Positions 45,218-56,224 are shown, counted from the stretch's first letter. The stretch: 64,000 nucleotides of DNA from Bacteroides sp. (GCA_014801525.1 JAAVEB010000002.1:1-64000); one strand, 5' to 3'. Numbers and translations are program-made. The notes: generated from the letters alone by a model not told the origin.

Positions 45218-46132
45218 ATGGAAATAATAACTGTAAATGACGTGGTAAAGGATTATTCGGGACACCGACCCCTTGACCACGTGAATTTGAATATCGACGA
45301 AGGGTGCGTCTACGGGCTCCTGGGTCCCAACGGAGCCGGGAAAACATCCCTTATCCGCATACTCAACCAAATCACTCGCCCCGACTCGGGAGAAGTGCTC
45401 CTCAACGGGAAACCGATGACTCAGGAAGATGTCATGCACATAGGTTATCTTCCCGAAGAACGCGGACTTTACAAGAAAATGAAAGTGCTCGACCACATAA
45501 TGTTTCTGGGCAGACTGAAAGGGATGTCAAAAAACGACGCGCGCAAAGCAGCCGAAGAGTGGCTTGAACGCATGGATCTGTCGGAATGGAGCAACAAAAA
45601 AATCGAGGCGTTGTCAAAAGGTATGGCTCAGAAAGTCCAGTTTATTTCTACCGTTGTCCACAATCCTAAACTTCTTATATTCGACGAGCCATTCTCCGGA
45701 TTCGACCCGGTCAACACCGAGCAATTAAAAAAAGAGATTCTTCGACTTAATCAAAACGGCTCGACAATCCTGTTCTCGACCCACAACATGGCGTCGGTCG
45801 AAGAGGTGTGTGACAAGTTCTCGCTTATAAACAATTCCAAAGTCGTCCTTCAAGGAAATGTCAACGAAATACGCCGCAAATTTGCGAAGCATCTTTACCG
45901 CATACATATCGCCGAACCGGTTTTAGCTCCCGACGACTCGCTGTTTACAATCGAGTCAGTGAAACCTCACCAGCTTGGCGGCTGCAACGCCACTATCAAA
46001 CTCAATCCGGGCGTTGAAATAAGACATGCCATCGAATCGCTCAACAGGACCTATAATCTCATGGGCTTTGAAGAGATTCTCCCATCAATGCACGAAATAT
46101 TCATCGAAACAGTTACAGGCAAAAATGAATAA
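45218..46132 (+). CDS. ABC transporter ATP-binding protein (NatA-like)
   Basis: A 304-residue ATPase. Walker A is GPNGAGKT (36-43), the signature is LSKGM in place of LSGGQ, and Walker B is LLIFDEPFSGFDP. A C-terminal domain of about 80 residues follows, as in the NatA (sodium export) subfamily. It drives the permease encoded 8 bases upstream of its own stop. NatAB exports Na+ in some bacteria, but this assignment is only by family resemblance. Confidence 0.93.
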   Translation: MEIITVNDVVKDYSGHRPLDHVNLNIDEGCVYGLLGPNGAGKTSLIRILNQITRPDSGEVLLNGKPMTQEDVMHIGYLPEERGLYKKMKVLDHIMFLGRLKGMSKNDARKAAEEWLERMDLSEWSNKKIEALSKGMAQKVQFISTVVHNPKLLIFDEPFSGFDPVNTEQLKKEILRLNQNGSTILFSTHNMASVEEVCDKFSLINNSKVVLQGNVNEIRRKFAKHLYRIHIAEPVLAPDDSLFTIESVKPHQLGGCNATIKLNPGVEIRHAIESLNRTYNLMGFEEILPSMHEIFIETVTGKNE

Positions 46133-47429
46133 AGACAGATTATTTATCATCATACAGCGTGAATACAAGGCGATTGTAGCTAAAAAATCATTCATCATCG
46201 TCACGCTTCTCGCTCCGGTTCTTATGATAGGACTCATGTGCATTCCGGCATTGCTGATGAACATAAACAGTTCCGACGCGCGCCAAATCGCTATTGTCGA
46301 CCTGTCGGGAAAATACGGAAAGGAATTCAAGAACACTGACGAGTACAGTTTCAGCATCCTTGAAAATGTTCCCACCGAAAAAATAAAGCAGGAATACAAA
46401 GATTCCGACGGCGGAATATACGCTATCCTGGTTATCCCGGCAAATGTCGAAACGACGAAACAGGTCAACATCTACTCGGACAATCCCGTGAAGATTTCCC
46501 TTAATGAAGAGATTGAAGATGTGCTCAACAAAAGTCTTTCCGAAGCAAAAATAAGTTCCTACGATATCCCCGGGCTTTCAGAAATAATTGAAAACAGCCG
46601 CATATCGGTGTCAGTAAAGAGCCACACCTGGGACGATGACGGAGAGAACGTGTCATCAAGCACACTGTCGATGATTATAGGGATGGGGCTTGCCATGCTC
46701 ACCTATATGTTCGTCCTCATATATGGCGCTATGATCATGAGTTCGGTTGTGGAAGACAAGACCAACCGCATTGTCGAGGTTATCGTCAGTTCATGCCGCC
46801 CGTTGGAACTTATGCTTGGAAAAATCATCAGCATAGCTCTGGTGGGGCTGACCCAAATCGCTGTGTGGGCTGTATTTACCGGCATAGGACTGTTTGCCAT
46901 ATCGGCGCTGGGAATCGCATCCACATCTCCTGATGCCGCCGCACAGCTTCAGGGCGACATGTCGCAACTTCCCCTCTCGGAAGGTGAAGAAATAGTCCAG
47001 GCAATTCTTGGAGTAGACTGGATAAAGATTCTTGCAATATTTGTCCTCTATTTTATCGGCGGCTATCTTCTATATGCAGCCCTGTTTGCCGGCTTCGGAT
47101 CGGCAGTTGACCAGCAAAGCGACGCCAATCAATTCATGACCCCGGTAATGATGATCATTATTCTGGCGCTCCTCATCGGCGAAGGCTGCATGCAGGACCC
47201 CGACGGCACTCTCGGAGTAGTCTGCTCATTCATTCCCTTTACTTCGCCAATTGTAATGATGATAAGACTCCCGTATGAGGTTCCTGCGTGGGAGATCGCA
47301 GTAAGCATTCTGCTCCTTTACGGAACGGCGCTGCTGTTGACATTCTTCGCTTCCCGCATCTATCGCACAGGCATCCTGATGTATGGGCGGAAAGTTACAT
47401 TCAAAGAACTACTAAAATGGGCTCGTTAA
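46125..47429 (+). CDS. ABC-2 type permease (NatB-like)
   Basis: A 434-residue membrane protein. The start is the ATG at 46125 (MNKDRLFIII), which overlaps the ATPase stop by 8 bases in ATGAATAA; a longer frame from 46026 is rejected. One N-terminal helix (about 23-43) is followed by a large extracytoplasmic loop (about 45-180) and then about five to six helices, the NatB/ABC-2 layout. A terminator begins inside the final codons. Confidence 0.92.
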   Translation: MNKDRLFIIIQREYKAIVAKKSFIIVTLLAPVLMIGLMCIPALLMNINSSDARQIAIVDLSGKYGKEFKNTDEYSFSILENVPTEKIKQEYKDSDGGIYAILVIPANVETTKQVNIYSDNPVKISLNEEIEDVLNKSLSEAKISSYDIPGLSEIIENSRISVSVKSHTWDDDGENVSSSTLSMIIGMGLAMLTYMFVLIYGAMIMSSVVEDKTNRIVEVIVSSCRPLELMLGKIISIALVGLTQIAVWAVFTGIGLFAISALGIASTSPDAAAQLQGDMSQLPLSEGEEIVQAILGVDWIKILAIFVLYFIGGYLLYAALFAGFGSAVDQQSDANQFMTPVMMIIILALLIGEGCMQDPDGTLGVVCSFIPFTSPIVMMIRLPYEVPAWEIAVSILLLYGTALLLTFFASRIYRTGILMYGRKVTFKELLKWAR

Positions 47430-47446
47430 TCGAGCCCATTTTTTTA
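47415..47446 (+). terminator. Terminator overlapping the end of the permease gene
   Basis: AAATGGGCTCG (47415-47425) pairs with CGAGCCCATTT (47431-47441) around TTAAT, followed by more T residues. The stem includes the last codons (KWAR) and the stop lies in the loop. Confidence 0.9.
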
Positions 47447-47463
47447 TCGCCGCCGGCAATCTT

Positions 47464-49353
47464 TTACCGTCCACCCGAAACCACTATGTTTCGAATAACG
47501 GCTTGAGCGGGACGATTTACATCCTTCAGCCTCAATGTAAGCAGATGGGGAAAGTCACCGTCAAGTTCATCTTCAAGAATATGAAGCCACGGGATATAGA
47601 GGTTGTGGCTCCATGCCGTATAAGTGTCTATCGATTTCCACTGCCCGTCGTCAATTTTATATTCAAGAATTCCTGACCGCGGACCGCAAGCCATGAACAA
47701 ACCGATAGCCTTACCCGTGAACGGCACGGTCAGAGTCGCTCCCGGTTGAGTAGTGTGAAGCATCGGCACGTTGACAAATCCGGGGCGTGTCTTAGCCTCG
47801 TCATCAGGCTGCCATAACTCCGAGACAGTCCACCCTGATTTTATGTCCACCTTGTTCATGTCAAGATATTTTCCGTCGACATAGCTGAAGGGATCAAGCG
47901 CTCGGGGCATTTCATGGGCAGTCAGGACTTCCTCCTCTCCAATCATCATATTGTCAAAAAGCTTATTTATCGCCGCTGCATAAAACTTATGACCAAACCA
48001 TGAAGGATGAATCCCGCCAAATGTTTCCCATGAAAATTGACCGGAATTGATTCTACCGGCAACTTCGGCCGCGCAATCTATCGACGGAATAAGATAATGA
48101 TTTGCCACTCGTTCATGATTCATTATCACGTCGGGCTCCTGCCCCTTGGCAAACATATTGATGAAATCATTGTGAATGAAATGCAGCATCACGATGTCCA
48201 TGAGGCTGTCGGATTCAAGAGCGTGACGCACCACGCCCTCCATGCCTCTCACCTGCTTTTCCGCATTGAAACCGTTTCCATGATCATTGACAGCAGCCTC
48301 GACAAACATCAAGTCAATCGGTCCGGCGGAAAGAACGTCGTCCACAATGCGAAACGCATGAGGAGTCGTCCCTGCCGAAGGCAATCCCTGCTCCACAAAT
48401 TCAAATTCAGTATAGGGGAACCGCTGCTGCAATTGCTCTTTAATCATATCACGCCAACCTTTCATGTGGGTGATAGATCCACCGAAAAAAGCGACGCGCC
48501 CTTTCTTTTCCTTTTCAAACTTCACAAACGAGTTATGAAGCGAACCACGCAGATTATATTTCTGAAACGATTCGAATTCAGGAGTGTGACTGACAACGAA
48601 ATCAACTATCGCCTCAGGGTTTTCAAGCCCGTGGGGATGATGGTCAGCACCCGGTTTGATTATGATTCTCACCGGTCCTCCCAGTTTCACATATTCATCT
48701 CGCAGCAACTTCATGTTATTGTCAAAAGGCACCACTCTGTCAGAGTCGCCACACACTGCAAGAATAGGCACTTTATGCTCGGCAAGCCCTGAAAGGTTTC
48801 TTATCGGATTGCCAGTAAAAGACTCGGGCGACGCATCTTCAATATTCCACAGCGAAAGAAAATCAGCCCACTCCTTTTTCCTGTCTTTGCCCGGCCAGCT
48901 GAATATGTCGCAAACAGGATTGTCAAGATAGAGCGAAGCCACCTTGTCGGGATTTTCAGCAGCCCATCGCAACGCATAGTATCCGCCTCGGCTCAATCCC
49001 TCAAGCGTAACCTTGGGAGAAAAACCGAATGTCGACACCATGTGATTATAAAAATCGGTACCCGCCTTTATTGATGCCGGACTTCCATAGTCGTGAGTAA
49101 GGTCATAAAACACCACATGAAAACCTTCTTTCAACAATGCCTCGTCGGCATTGGCAAACGCTCCGAAAAATGCCGGACGCCATATCCACGGTTTTCCGTC
49201 GAGAGCCTTTTCAGGAGCAACGACTGTTGCCTTGCGCCCATTATAATTGAAATCACGTCGATCATAGCCGTTCCACTCGCTTCGTGTTTCCGAATAAGCC
49301 GGATTAAATGTCCACAGCAGACAAAACAATAAGAATAATTTCAGTACTTTCAT
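47464..49353 (-). CDS. Fused alpha/beta-hydrolase and SGNH esterase, secreted
   Basis: A 629-residue exported protein (signal about 1-20) with two catalytic domains. Domain one (about 40-258) is an alpha/beta hydrolase: nucleophile elbow GLSRGG (Ser121), acid in CGDSDRVVP and histidine near 238 (GADHH). Domain two (about 285-480) is SGNH-like: GGSIT (Ser293), NDHGN (Asn356) and GGIHPSWFGH (His449). The Asp usually three residues before this His is Gly446. A beta-sandwich tail (about 510-629) follows. The two esterases may deacylate a decorated polysaccharide; no specific substrate is proven. Confidence 0.85.
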   Translation of the reverse strand: MKVLKLFLLFCLLWTFNPAYSETRSEWNGYDRRDFNYNGRKATVVAPEKALDGKPWIWRPAFFGAFANADEALLKEGFHVVFYDLTHDYGSPASIKAGTDFYNHMVSTFGFSPKVTLEGLSRGGYYALRWAAENPDKVASLYLDNPVCDIFSWPGKDRKKEWADFLSLWNIEDASPESFTGNPIRNLSGLAEHKVPILAVCGDSDRVVPFDNNMKLLRDEYVKLGGPVRIIIKPGADHHPHGLENPEAIVDFVVSHTPEFESFQKYNLRGSLHNSFVKFEKEKKGRVAFFGGSITHMKGWRDMIKEQLQQRFPYTEFEFVEQGLPSAGTTPHAFRIVDDVLSAGPIDLMFVEAAVNDHGNGFNAEKQVRGMEGVVRHALESDSLMDIVMLHFIHNDFINMFAKGQEPDVIMNHERVANHYLIPSIDCAAEVAGRINSGQFSWETFGGIHPSWFGHKFYAAAINKLFDNMMIGEEEVLTAHEMPRALDPFSYVDGKYLDMNKVDIKSGWTVSELWQPDDEAKTRPGFVNVPMLHTTQPGATLTVPFTGKAIGLFMACGPRSGILEYKIDDGQWKSIDTYTAWSHNLYIPWLHILEDELDGDFPHLLTLRLKDVNRPAQAVIRNIVVSGGR

Positions 49354-49378
49354 GTAGCAGTAGTCAATTTTAGTTTCT

Positions 49379-49407
49379 CAAAATTAATACTCTAATTTTC
49401 CAATCAA
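49379..49407 (-). promoter_or_regulatory. Promoter of the fused esterase
   Basis: On the minus strand TTG (49407-49405) and TAATTTTG (49386-49379) are 18 bases apart. The start codon at 49353 follows after about 25 bases. Confidence 0.55.
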
Positions 49408-49587
49408 TTTCAATCCCATCCCAATTCTTATGAATTATGTACAGGGAAGGCATATTATGGCGGAAATAGCGTCGATTTTATCAAGCAAAGTTGACAACAT
49501 TACGACTAAACGCATATTTTGAATTTCAATTTCACGACTTTTCCCGCTTCATTAATTACGAAATATTACAATTAAACCTCAATTCGC

Positions 49588-49618
49588 TTGATTATGTCGT
49601 CAAATCGTAGTAATTTTG
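49588..49618 (+). promoter_or_regulatory. Promoter of the leu cluster
   Basis: TTG at 49588-49590 and TAATTTTG at 49611-49618 are 20 bases apart, a strong Bacteroidota match. The predicted start near 49624 makes the longer leuA frame from 49616 impossible and supports the ATG at 49655. Confidence 0.78.
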
Positions 49619-49654
49619 CAGCCTATTCTGAAAATAAGAAAACATTCACATAAT

Positions 49655-51151
49655 ATGAGCGACAGATTATACATTTTTGACACCACTTTACGCGATGGCG
49701 AGCAGGTGCCCGGATGCCAGCTCAACACCGTTGAAAAGATTGAGGTTGCCAAAGCTCTGGAAGAATTGGGAGTCGACGTGATCGAAGCCGGATTTCCGGT
49801 TTCAAGCCCCGGAGACTTCAACTCGGTAGTTGAAATATCAAAAGCCGTCACCTGGCCTACTATATGCGCGCTGACCCGTGCCGTAGAAAACGATATCCGC
49901 GTAGCCGCCGACGCGCTTAAATACGCAAAACGGAAACGCATCCACACCGGAATCGGAACTTCAGACTATCATATAAAATATAAGTTCAACTCCTCGCGCG
50001 AGGAGATTCTCGAACGCGCGATCGCATGTGTCAAATATGCCAAGCGCTTTGTCGAGGATGTCCAGTTCTATGCCGAGGATGCGGGAAGAACCGACAACGA
50101 GTATCTTGCCCGAGTGGTCGAGGCGGTTGTAAAAGCGGGAGCCACGGTGGTGAATATCCCTGACACGACCGGCTACTGCCTGCCCTCGGAATTTGGCGAG
50201 AAGATCAAATATCTGATGGAGCATGTGGACGGAATCCATAACGTGACCATAGCAACCCACTGTCATAACGACCTCGGAATGGCTACGGCAAACACCATGT
50301 CGGGAGTCATGAACGGCGCCCGCCAGGCTGAAGTGACAATCAACGGTATAGGCGAACGCGCCGGCAACACTTCTCTTGAAGAGGTGGCGATGATATGCAA
50401 ATCCCATCGGGAGCTTGACATCACGACCAATATAAACACCACCAAGATATATGGCATAAGCCGCATGGTGTCAAGCCTCATGAATATGCCGGTGCAGCCT
50501 AATAAAGCGATTGTGGGCCGAAATGCATTCGCCCATAGTTCAGGCATACACCAGGACGGAGTGCTTAAGAACCGTGAAAGTTATGAAATCATCGACCCGA
50601 AAGATGTGGGCGTCGACGAGAACTCGATTGTGCTCACCGCCCGCTCGGGACGCGCGGCGCTCAAGCATCGCCTCCACGTGCTTGGTATTGACCTCTCGAA
50701 AGAGGCGCTTGATAAAGCTTACGAAGGGTTCCTTCGCCTTGCCGACAAAAAGAAAGAGATCAACGACGACGATGTGCTGCTGCTCGCAGGAGAACACCAC
50801 AAGGCTTCCCACCGACTCAAGCTGGACTTCCTTCAGGTCACAGCCGGCGTCGGCATCCAGTCAGTCGCATCAGTGGGTCTCGACATTGCCGGCGAAAAAT
50901 TTGAAGCGTGTGCCTCGGGCAACGGACCTGTCGATGCCGCAATCTCGGCAATCAAGCAAATCATTCGCAGAAAGATGCAGGTTAAGGAATTCCTTATCCA
51001 GGCAATAAACAAGGGTAGCAACGACATCGGTAAAGTTCACATGACGGTAGAACACGACGGCGTAAGCTACTATGGCTTCTCGGCAAATACCGATATCGTC
51101 GCAGCAAGCGCGGAAGCCTATATTGACGCAATCAACAAATTTGTCCACTAA
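49655..51151 (+). CDS. leuA: 2-isopropylmalate synthase
   Basis: A 498-residue enzyme that condenses acetyl-CoA with 2-oxoisovalerate, the first step of leucine synthesis. [12 protein letters not shown] is at the N terminus, HCHNDLGMA holds the metal-binding histidines, and [16 protein letters not shown] is the family loop. The C-terminal regulatory domain (about 370-498) is the site of leucine feedback. The ATG at 49655 is chosen over a frame opening at 49616 that begins in the -7 box. It leads a five-gene cluster, with leuC 15 bases downstream. Confidence 0.95.
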   Translation: MSDRLYIFDTTLRDGEQVPGCQLNTVEKIEVAKALEELGVDVIEAGFPVSSPGDFNSVVEISKAVTWPTICALTRAVENDIRVAADALKYAKRKRIHTGIGTSDYHIKYKFNSSREEILERAIACVKYAKRFVEDVQFYAEDAGRTDNEYLARVVEAVVKAGATVVNIPDTTGYCLPSEFGEKIKYLMEHVDGIHNVTIATHCHNDLGMATANTMSGVMNGARQAEVTINGIGERAGNTSLEEVAMICKSHRELDITTNINTTKIYGISRMVSSLMNMPVQPNKAIVGRNAFAHSSGIHQDGVLKNRESYEIIDPKDVGVDENSIVLTARSGRAALKHRLHVLGIDLSKEALDKAYEGFLRLADKKKEINDDDVLLLAGEHHKASHRLKLDFLQVTAGVGIQSVASVGLDIAGEKFEACASGNGPVDAAISAIKQIIRRKMQVKEFLIQAINKGSNDIGKVHMTVEHDGVSYYGFSANTDIVAASAEAYIDAINKFVH

Positions 51152-51166
51152 TCAAATCGAACCATA

Positions 51167-52561
51167 ATGGCAAATACATTATTTGACAAAATCTGGGACT
51201 CACACGTGGTAAATCTCATCGAAGGAGGACCCTCTCAATTATATATCGATCGCCACTACTGTCATGAAGTGACAAGTCCGCAAGCATTTGACGGACTCCG
51301 CCAGAGAGGACTGCAAGTGTTCCGCAAGGATAAAACCATCTGTTCTCCCGACCACAATATCCCCACCAAGAACCAGGAATTGCCGATAGCTGACCCGGTG
51401 TCAAGAAATCAAGTAGAGACATTGACGCGCAACGCCAACGAGTTCGGGCTCACTCTCTTCGGTCTCGGGCATAAAAAGAACGGAATCATCCATGTGATCG
51501 GTCCGGAAAACGGATTGACATTACCGGGACAGACAATCGTGTGTGGCGACAGCCACACATCAACCCACGGAGCGTTTGGAGCAGTGGCTTTCGGAATCGG
51601 AACTTCGGAAGTTGAGATGGTGCTTGCATCGCAATGCATCCTTCAGCCCAAGCCCAAGACGATGAGAATAAACGTCAACGGCAAACTGCGCCCCGGAGTG
51701 ACAGCAAAAGACATCGCCCTTTACATCATTGCTAAAATGACTACCGGCGGCGCCACAGGATATTTTGTGGAATATGCCGGCGACACCATACGCAACCTTT
51801 CGATGGAAGAGCGCATGACCGTGTGCAACCTCTCAATCGAAATGGGAGCGCGCGGAGGCATGATAGCTCCCGATGAAACTACTTTTGCTTATGTGGAAGG
51901 TCGCGAATATGCGCCCAAAGGCGCGGAATGGGACAAAGCGCTTGCTTATTGGAAAACGCTGAAAAGCGACGATGACGCAGTATTTGACAAAGAAATAAAC
52001 TTTGACGCTGCCGATATCGAACCGCGCATCACATTCGGAACCAATCCCGGAATGGGAATAGGCATCAGCGAAGCGATTCCAGCTCCCGACCCCAACGACG
52101 AAGCAGGCAAAATTTCTTACAACAAGTCGCTTGAATACATGGGATTCTCAGTAGGTGAAAAACTCGAAGGTCATCCCATCGACTACGTTTTCCTTGGAAG
52201 CTGCACCAATGGCAGAATCGAGGATTTCCGAGCATTCGCATCTATAGTGAAGGGAAAGAAGAAAGCCGACAATGTAACCGCATGGCTCGTTCCGGGCTCA
52301 TGGATGGTAGATGAGCAAATCAAGGCTGAGGGCATTGACAAGATTCTCGCCGACGCAGGATTTGAGCTTCGCCAACCGGGATGTTCGGCTTGTCTTGCCA
52401 TGAATGAAGACAAGATTCCCGCCGGCAAACTTGCCGTGTCGACCTCCAACCGCAATTTCGAGGGACGACAGGGTCCCGGAGCACGCACCATTCTTGCCGG
52501 TCCGCTCGTTGCAGCAGCATCGGCAATCACCGGCAAACTTACCGACCCGAGAAAGCTGTAA
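51167..52561 (+). CDS. leuC: 3-isopropylmalate dehydratase large subunit
   Basis: A 464-residue aconitase-family subunit carrying the 4Fe-4S cluster. Family motifs are [24 protein letters not shown] and [10 protein letters not shown], the last two with the cluster cysteines. Length is typical. With leuD it isomerises 2- to 3-isopropylmalate. It lies 15 bases after leuA and 28 bases before leuD. Confidence 0.96.
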   Translation: MANTLFDKIWDSHVVNLIEGGPSQLYIDRHYCHEVTSPQAFDGLRQRGLQVFRKDKTICSPDHNIPTKNQELPIADPVSRNQVETLTRNANEFGLTLFGLGHKKNGIIHVIGPENGLTLPGQTIVCGDSHTSTHGAFGAVAFGIGTSEVEMVLASQCILQPKPKTMRINVNGKLRPGVTAKDIALYIIAKMTTGGATGYFVEYAGDTIRNLSMEERMTVCNLSIEMGARGGMIAPDETTFAYVEGREYAPKGAEWDKALAYWKTLKSDDDAVFDKEINFDAADIEPRITFGTNPGMGIGISEAIPAPDPNDEAGKISYNKSLEYMGFSVGEKLEGHPIDYVFLGSCTNGRIEDFRAFASIVKGKKKADNVTAWLVPGSWMVDEQIKAEGIDKILADAGFELRQPGCSACLAMNEDKIPAGKLAVSTSNRNFEGRQGPGARTILAGPLVAAASAITGKLTDPRKL

Positions 52562-52589
52562 AATTCCGTAATGTAAAAACGAATCCACG

Positions 52590-53177
52590 ATGAAAGAAAA
52601 ATTCACCACTATAACATCTACTTGTGTTCCGCTTCCAATGGAAAACGTGGACACTGACCAGATAATCCCCGCACGATTTCTCAAAGCTACCTCTCGCGAA
52701 GGTTTCGGCGAAAATCTATTCCGCGACTGGCGTTATGATAAAGAGGGCAACCCAATCAAAGATTTCGTATTGAACGACCCCACCTATTCAGGATGCGTTC
52801 TTGTCGCAGGAAAGAATTTCGGTTCAGGCTCAAGCCGCGAGCATGCCGCATGGGCTATCGCCGACTATGGCTTCCGTGTAGTAGTGTCAAGCTTCTTCGC
52901 CGATATTCACAAAAACAATGAGCTCAACAATTTTGTGCTTCCTGTCGTAGTGTCGGAGGAATTTCTTGCCGAACTGTTTGACTCTATCGCAGCCGATCCT
53001 AAAACCGAAGTCAAAGTTGACCTGCCTTCGCAGACAATAACAAACCTCGCCACCGGCAAAAGCGAAAATTTCGAAATAAACCCGTATAAGAAACATTGTC
53101 TCGCCGAAGGTCTTGACGATATTGAATTCCTTTTGTCAAAAAAAGCTGATATCGAAGCCTACGAAGCTGCTAAATGA
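52590..53177 (+). CDS. leuD: 3-isopropylmalate dehydratase small subunit
   Basis: A 195-residue swivel subunit. The motif [14 protein letters not shown] binds the substrate carboxylate, and [13 protein letters not shown] is the conserved N-terminal loop. It forms the heterodimer with LeuC. Its stop overlaps the start of the next gene by 4 bases, so translation of the two is coupled. Confidence 0.96.
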   Translation: MKEKFTTITSTCVPLPMENVDTDQIIPARFLKATSREGFGENLFRDWRYDKEGNPIKDFVLNDPTYSGCVLVAGKNFGSGSSREHAAWAIADYGFRVVVSSFFADIHKNNELNNFVLPVVVSEEFLAELFDSIAADPKTEVKVDLPSQTITNLATGKSENFEINPYKKHCLAEGLDDIEFLLSKKADIEAYEAAK

Positions 53178-54691
53178 CAACAAAAATAGAAATAATGGAC
53201 ACCACCCTCAGGGATGGTGAACAAACCTCAGGCGTGTCATTTTCCGCCTCTGAAAAATTGTCGATTGCGCGATTGCTGCTCGAAGAACTCAAAGTTCATC
53301 GGGTGGAAATCGCTTCGGCACGCGTGTCAGACGGCGAACGCGATTCGGTGAGGGCTTTATGTGACTGGGCGCGCTCCACAGGCAATCTTGACAAACTTGA
53401 AGTGCTCGGCTTTCTTGACAACGGAAAGTCAATAGAGTGGATTAAAGATGTCGGGGCGAAAGTGGTGAACATCCTGTCGAAAGGGTCGGAAAAACATTGC
53501 CGCCTGCAATTGAAGCAAACTCCCGAGGAACACGTTCAAAACATCAGAACCGAAGTGATGAGGGCGATTGACGCCGGGCTCGACGTGAATCTATATCTCG
53601 AAGATTGGTCAAACGGGATGAAAAACTCGCCCGCCTACGTGTTCAATATGATGGATGCCATAAAGGACCTGCCAATAAAACGATTTCTACTCCCTGACAC
53701 TCTGGGAATATTAAATCCCTATGACACCTTGGCGTTCATGCACAAGATGACGACACGCTTTCCCGACCTTCATTTTGATTTCCATGCCCATAACGACTAT
53801 GACCTCGCGACGTCAAATGTTTACGCCGCCATCAAAGGTGGAGCGAAGGGAATCCACGTCACAATCAACGGGCTCGGAGAGCGCGCCGGAAACGCAACCC
53901 TGTCAAGCGCGCTCGCTGTCATCCATGACCAGCTTCAATGCGAAACCGGCGTGGACGAAAGCAAGGTGAACAAAGCAAGCCGTATCGTAGCTTCATTTTC
54001 AGGTATAACAATACCGCCAAATAAACCTATTATCGGCGAAAGCGTATTCACCCAATGCGCCGGCGTGCATGCCGACGGCGACAATAAAAACAATCTTTAT
54101 TATAACGACCTGCTTCCTGAACGATTCGGGCGTGAGCGCGAGTATGCGCTCGGCAAGACATCGGGCAAAGCCAACATCAAGAAGAATCTTGAGGCTCTTG
54201 GCATAGTTCTTTCCGATAAAGATATCCAGAAAGTGACACGCCGCATCATAGAACTCGGCGACAAAAAGGAACTGGTGACGCAGGAAGACCTGCCATTCAT
54301 TGTAGCCGACGTGATAAAGCACGTGGAGCAACAAGACAAAGTCAGGGTGATAAATTATGCGCTGAATCTGTCGCAAGGACTGCGCCCTACCGCGACGGTA
54401 AAACTGTCGATAAACGGTACCGAATATCAAATGAGCGCTGCCGGCGACGGACAGTATGACGCATTTGTAAAAGCGGTGAGAAATATCTATACCGAACTTG
54501 GCAAAGAATTTCCCATCCTTACCAACTATGCAGTCAACATTCCGCCGGGAGGAAGAACCGACGCATTGGTTCACACCACCATTTCCTGGGATTACAAAGG
54601 TCATTCGATGAAAACCAGGGGACTTGACGCCGACCAGACAGAAGCGGCAATACAAGCCACACTCAAAATGCTAAATATTATAGAGAATTAG
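53174..54691 (+). CDS. Second LeuA-like synthase (citramalate/isopropylmalate synthase)
   Basis: A 505-residue DRE-TIM enzyme. [12 protein letters not shown] (9-20), the metal motif HAHNDYDLA and [11 protein letters not shown] are present, and a LeuA-type dimer/regulatory domain fills about 365-505. Many organisms use a CimA-type paralogue to make citramalate for threonine-independent isoleucine synthesis, using the same LeuCD and LeuB. The position between leuD and leuB fits that role, but substrate choice cannot be read by eye. It overlaps leuD by 4 bases. Confidence 0.88.
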   Translation: MTTKIEIMDTTLRDGEQTSGVSFSASEKLSIARLLLEELKVHRVEIASARVSDGERDSVRALCDWARSTGNLDKLEVLGFLDNGKSIEWIKDVGAKVVNILSKGSEKHCRLQLKQTPEEHVQNIRTEVMRAIDAGLDVNLYLEDWSNGMKNSPAYVFNMMDAIKDLPIKRFLLPDTLGILNPYDTLAFMHKMTTRFPDLHFDFHAHNDYDLATSNVYAAIKGGAKGIHVTINGLGERAGNATLSSALAVIHDQLQCETGVDESKVNKASRIVASFSGITIPPNKPIIGESVFTQCAGVHADGDNKNNLYYNDLLPERFGREREYALGKTSGKANIKKNLEALGIVLSDKDIQKVTRRIIELGDKKELVTQEDLPFIVADVIKHVEQQDKVRVINYALNLSQGLRPTATVKLSINGTEYQMSAAGDGQYDAFVKAVRNIYTELGKEFPILTNYAVNIPPGGRTDALVHTTISWDYKGHSMKTRGLDADQTEAAIQATLKMLNIIEN

Positions 54692-54734
54692 CGCCAACGA
54701 AAAATAAGTAAACAACAATAAAATAAAGACAATT

Positions 54735-55796
54735 ATGAATTTTAAGATTGCTGTGTTGCCCGGCGACGGCATCGGTCCTGAAATATCGGTTCAGGGAGTC
54801 GACGTTATGGCAGCCGTTTGTGAGCGTTTCGGCCATACTGTAGAATTCAAATATGGCATTGTAGGAGCTTCGGCGATCGACGCTGTCGGCGATCCGTTTC
54901 CCAAAGAGACACTTGAACTTTGCAAGGAGAGCGACGCTGTGCTTTTCTCGGCTGTCGGCGACCCGAAGTTTGACAACGACCCGACAGCGAAAGTGCGTCC
55001 CGAGCAAGGGCTTCTCGCCATGCGCAAGCAGCTCGGTCTATTCGCCAACATCCGTCCGGTAGAGACTTTCAAGTGTCTTATCGACAAATCGCCCCTAAAG
55101 CGCGAGATTGTCGACGGAGCTAATTTCATCTGCATCCGCGAACTTACCGGAGGTATGTATTTCGGTAAAAAATTCGAATCAGACGACGTGGCTTACGACA
55201 CCAACCACTACACCCGCAAGGAGATTGAACGCATCCTGCGTGTGGGATTTGAATACGCGCGTAAACGCAACAAGCATCTCACTGTTGTCGATAAAGCTAA
55301 TGTCCTTGCCTCGTCGCGCCTGTGGCGTAAAGTGGCTCAGGAAATGGAGCCGCAATTCCCCGATGTCAAGACCGACTATATGTTTGTCGACAACGCTGCA
55401 ATGAAGATGATTCTCGACCCCCGCTTTTTCGACGTCATGGTCACTGAAAACACATTCGGCGACATCCTCACCGATGAAGGGTCGGTCATTTCAGGCTCAA
55501 TGGGATTGCTCCCTTCGGCATCAACCGGAGAAAGCACCCCTGTTTTCGAACCTATCCACGGTTCATGGCCTCAGGCTAAGGGCTTGAACATCGCCAATCC
55601 GCTCGCCCAGATTCTCTCTGTCGCAATGCTGTTTGAATATTTCGGTCTCGCCGAAGAGGGCAAGCTTATCCGAGAAGCTGTCGATGCATCTCTTGATGCC
55701 GGAGTCAGCACTCCCGACATCACCGGAAATAAGGGCACTCAATACGGCACCCGCGAAGTGGGCGCCTGGATTGTGGAATATATACGTAAGAAATAA
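54735..55796 (+). CDS. leuB: 3-isopropylmalate dehydrogenase
   Basis: A 353-residue NAD-dependent decarboxylating dehydrogenase of the isocitrate/isopropylmalate family. N-terminal [10 protein letters not shown], the [10 protein letters not shown] loop, [14 protein letters not shown] with catalytic Lys/Asp and [12 protein letters not shown] are all present. Full length. It is the last gene of the cluster and is followed by a perfect 18-bp terminator stem. Confidence 0.96.
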   Translation: MNFKIAVLPGDGIGPEISVQGVDVMAAVCERFGHTVEFKYGIVGASAIDAVGDPFPKETLELCKESDAVLFSAVGDPKFDNDPTAKVRPEQGLLAMRKQLGLFANIRPVETFKCLIDKSPLKREIVDGANFICIRELTGGMYFGKKFESDDVAYDTNHYTRKEIERILRVGFEYARKRNKHLTVVDKANVLASSRLWRKVAQEMEPQFPDVKTDYMFVDNAAMKMILDPRFFDVMVTENTFGDILTDEGSVISGSMGLLPSASTGESTPVFEPIHGSWPQAKGLNIANPLAQILSVAMLFEYFGLAEEGKLIREAVDASLDAGVSTPDITGNKGTQYGTREVGAWIVEYIRKK

Positions 55797-56224
55797 TAAT
55801 TCTCCAATATCGCATCAAGACTGCCGCCACGCTGAAACGTGGCGGCAGTCTTGATTTTATACCTAATGAATATCCCTTATGTATCCACGATAATTACACA
55901 TTTATTCCTATCTTTGCAGTGTCAAAGGGGAATCCAATCCTGCGACAGACATATATCAGGAAGCGTTTCGCTTCATTCCGCTTGATGAATCTGGACAATT
56001 CACCACTGAGTAAGGAATGCAGTCAGATGCTCCCTCTTGGTTGCTGCGTATATGCATTTATACATAAAAGCCAAGAGTGTGAGCCGGCATATTCTCATCT
56101 TTACTCATGGCTGTCCAGAGCCTATCAAGCTGATGACGCTATATCGGCTCACACTTTCTTTATATGCCTGCTTGTTTTTCATCATTATATCGTCTTCAGT
56201 GCCGAGAAGCGTCCTTACCATCCT
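55797..56224 (+). other. Poorly coding region with promoter box and long-range pairing
   Basis: After the leu terminator comes TATCTTTG (55909-55916), a -7-like box without a good -33. Downstream, GTGTGAGCCG (56077-56086) and CGGCTCACAC (56145-56154) can pair with ATAT flanks, enclosing about 58 bases. Open frames here have cysteine-, histidine- and tyrosine-rich translations unlike the neighbouring genes, and the only long one begins at a GTG right at the predicted transcription start. I see no known RNA family. It may be a non-coding RNA, the 5' region of the small gene below, or decayed sequence. Confidence 0.4.
55814..55860 (+). terminator. Terminator of the leu cluster
   Basis: Arms 55814-55831 and 55838-55855 pair perfectly over 18 bp (GC-rich core GCCGCCACG) around loop CTGAAA, followed by TTTTAT. 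This is the strongest terminator in the window. Confidence 0.95.

Larger units (their letters stand above)
49354..49654. other. Divergent intergenic region between the esterase and leuA
   Basis: About 300 bases with no gene. It holds the two promoters described separately and AT-rich sequence between them. I see no T-box, no riboswitch and no leucine-rich leader peptide before leuA; the leuA leader is only about 30 bases. Confidence 0.7.

Noticed and set aside
48037..48792. A 251-codon plus-strand frame inside the esterase gene
   Set aside because: Antisense shadow of the two-domain esterase, no recognisable family.
49619..49654. A leucine-rich leader peptide for leu attenuation
   Set aside because: Only about 30 bases lie between the predicted start site and leuA, too short for a peptide and alternative hairpins.
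55919..56026. A cobalamin-riboswitch-like string around GGGAATCC and CAGGAAGC
   Set aside because: The conserved middle of the riboswitch and the pairing core are missing, and no cobalamin-related gene follows.
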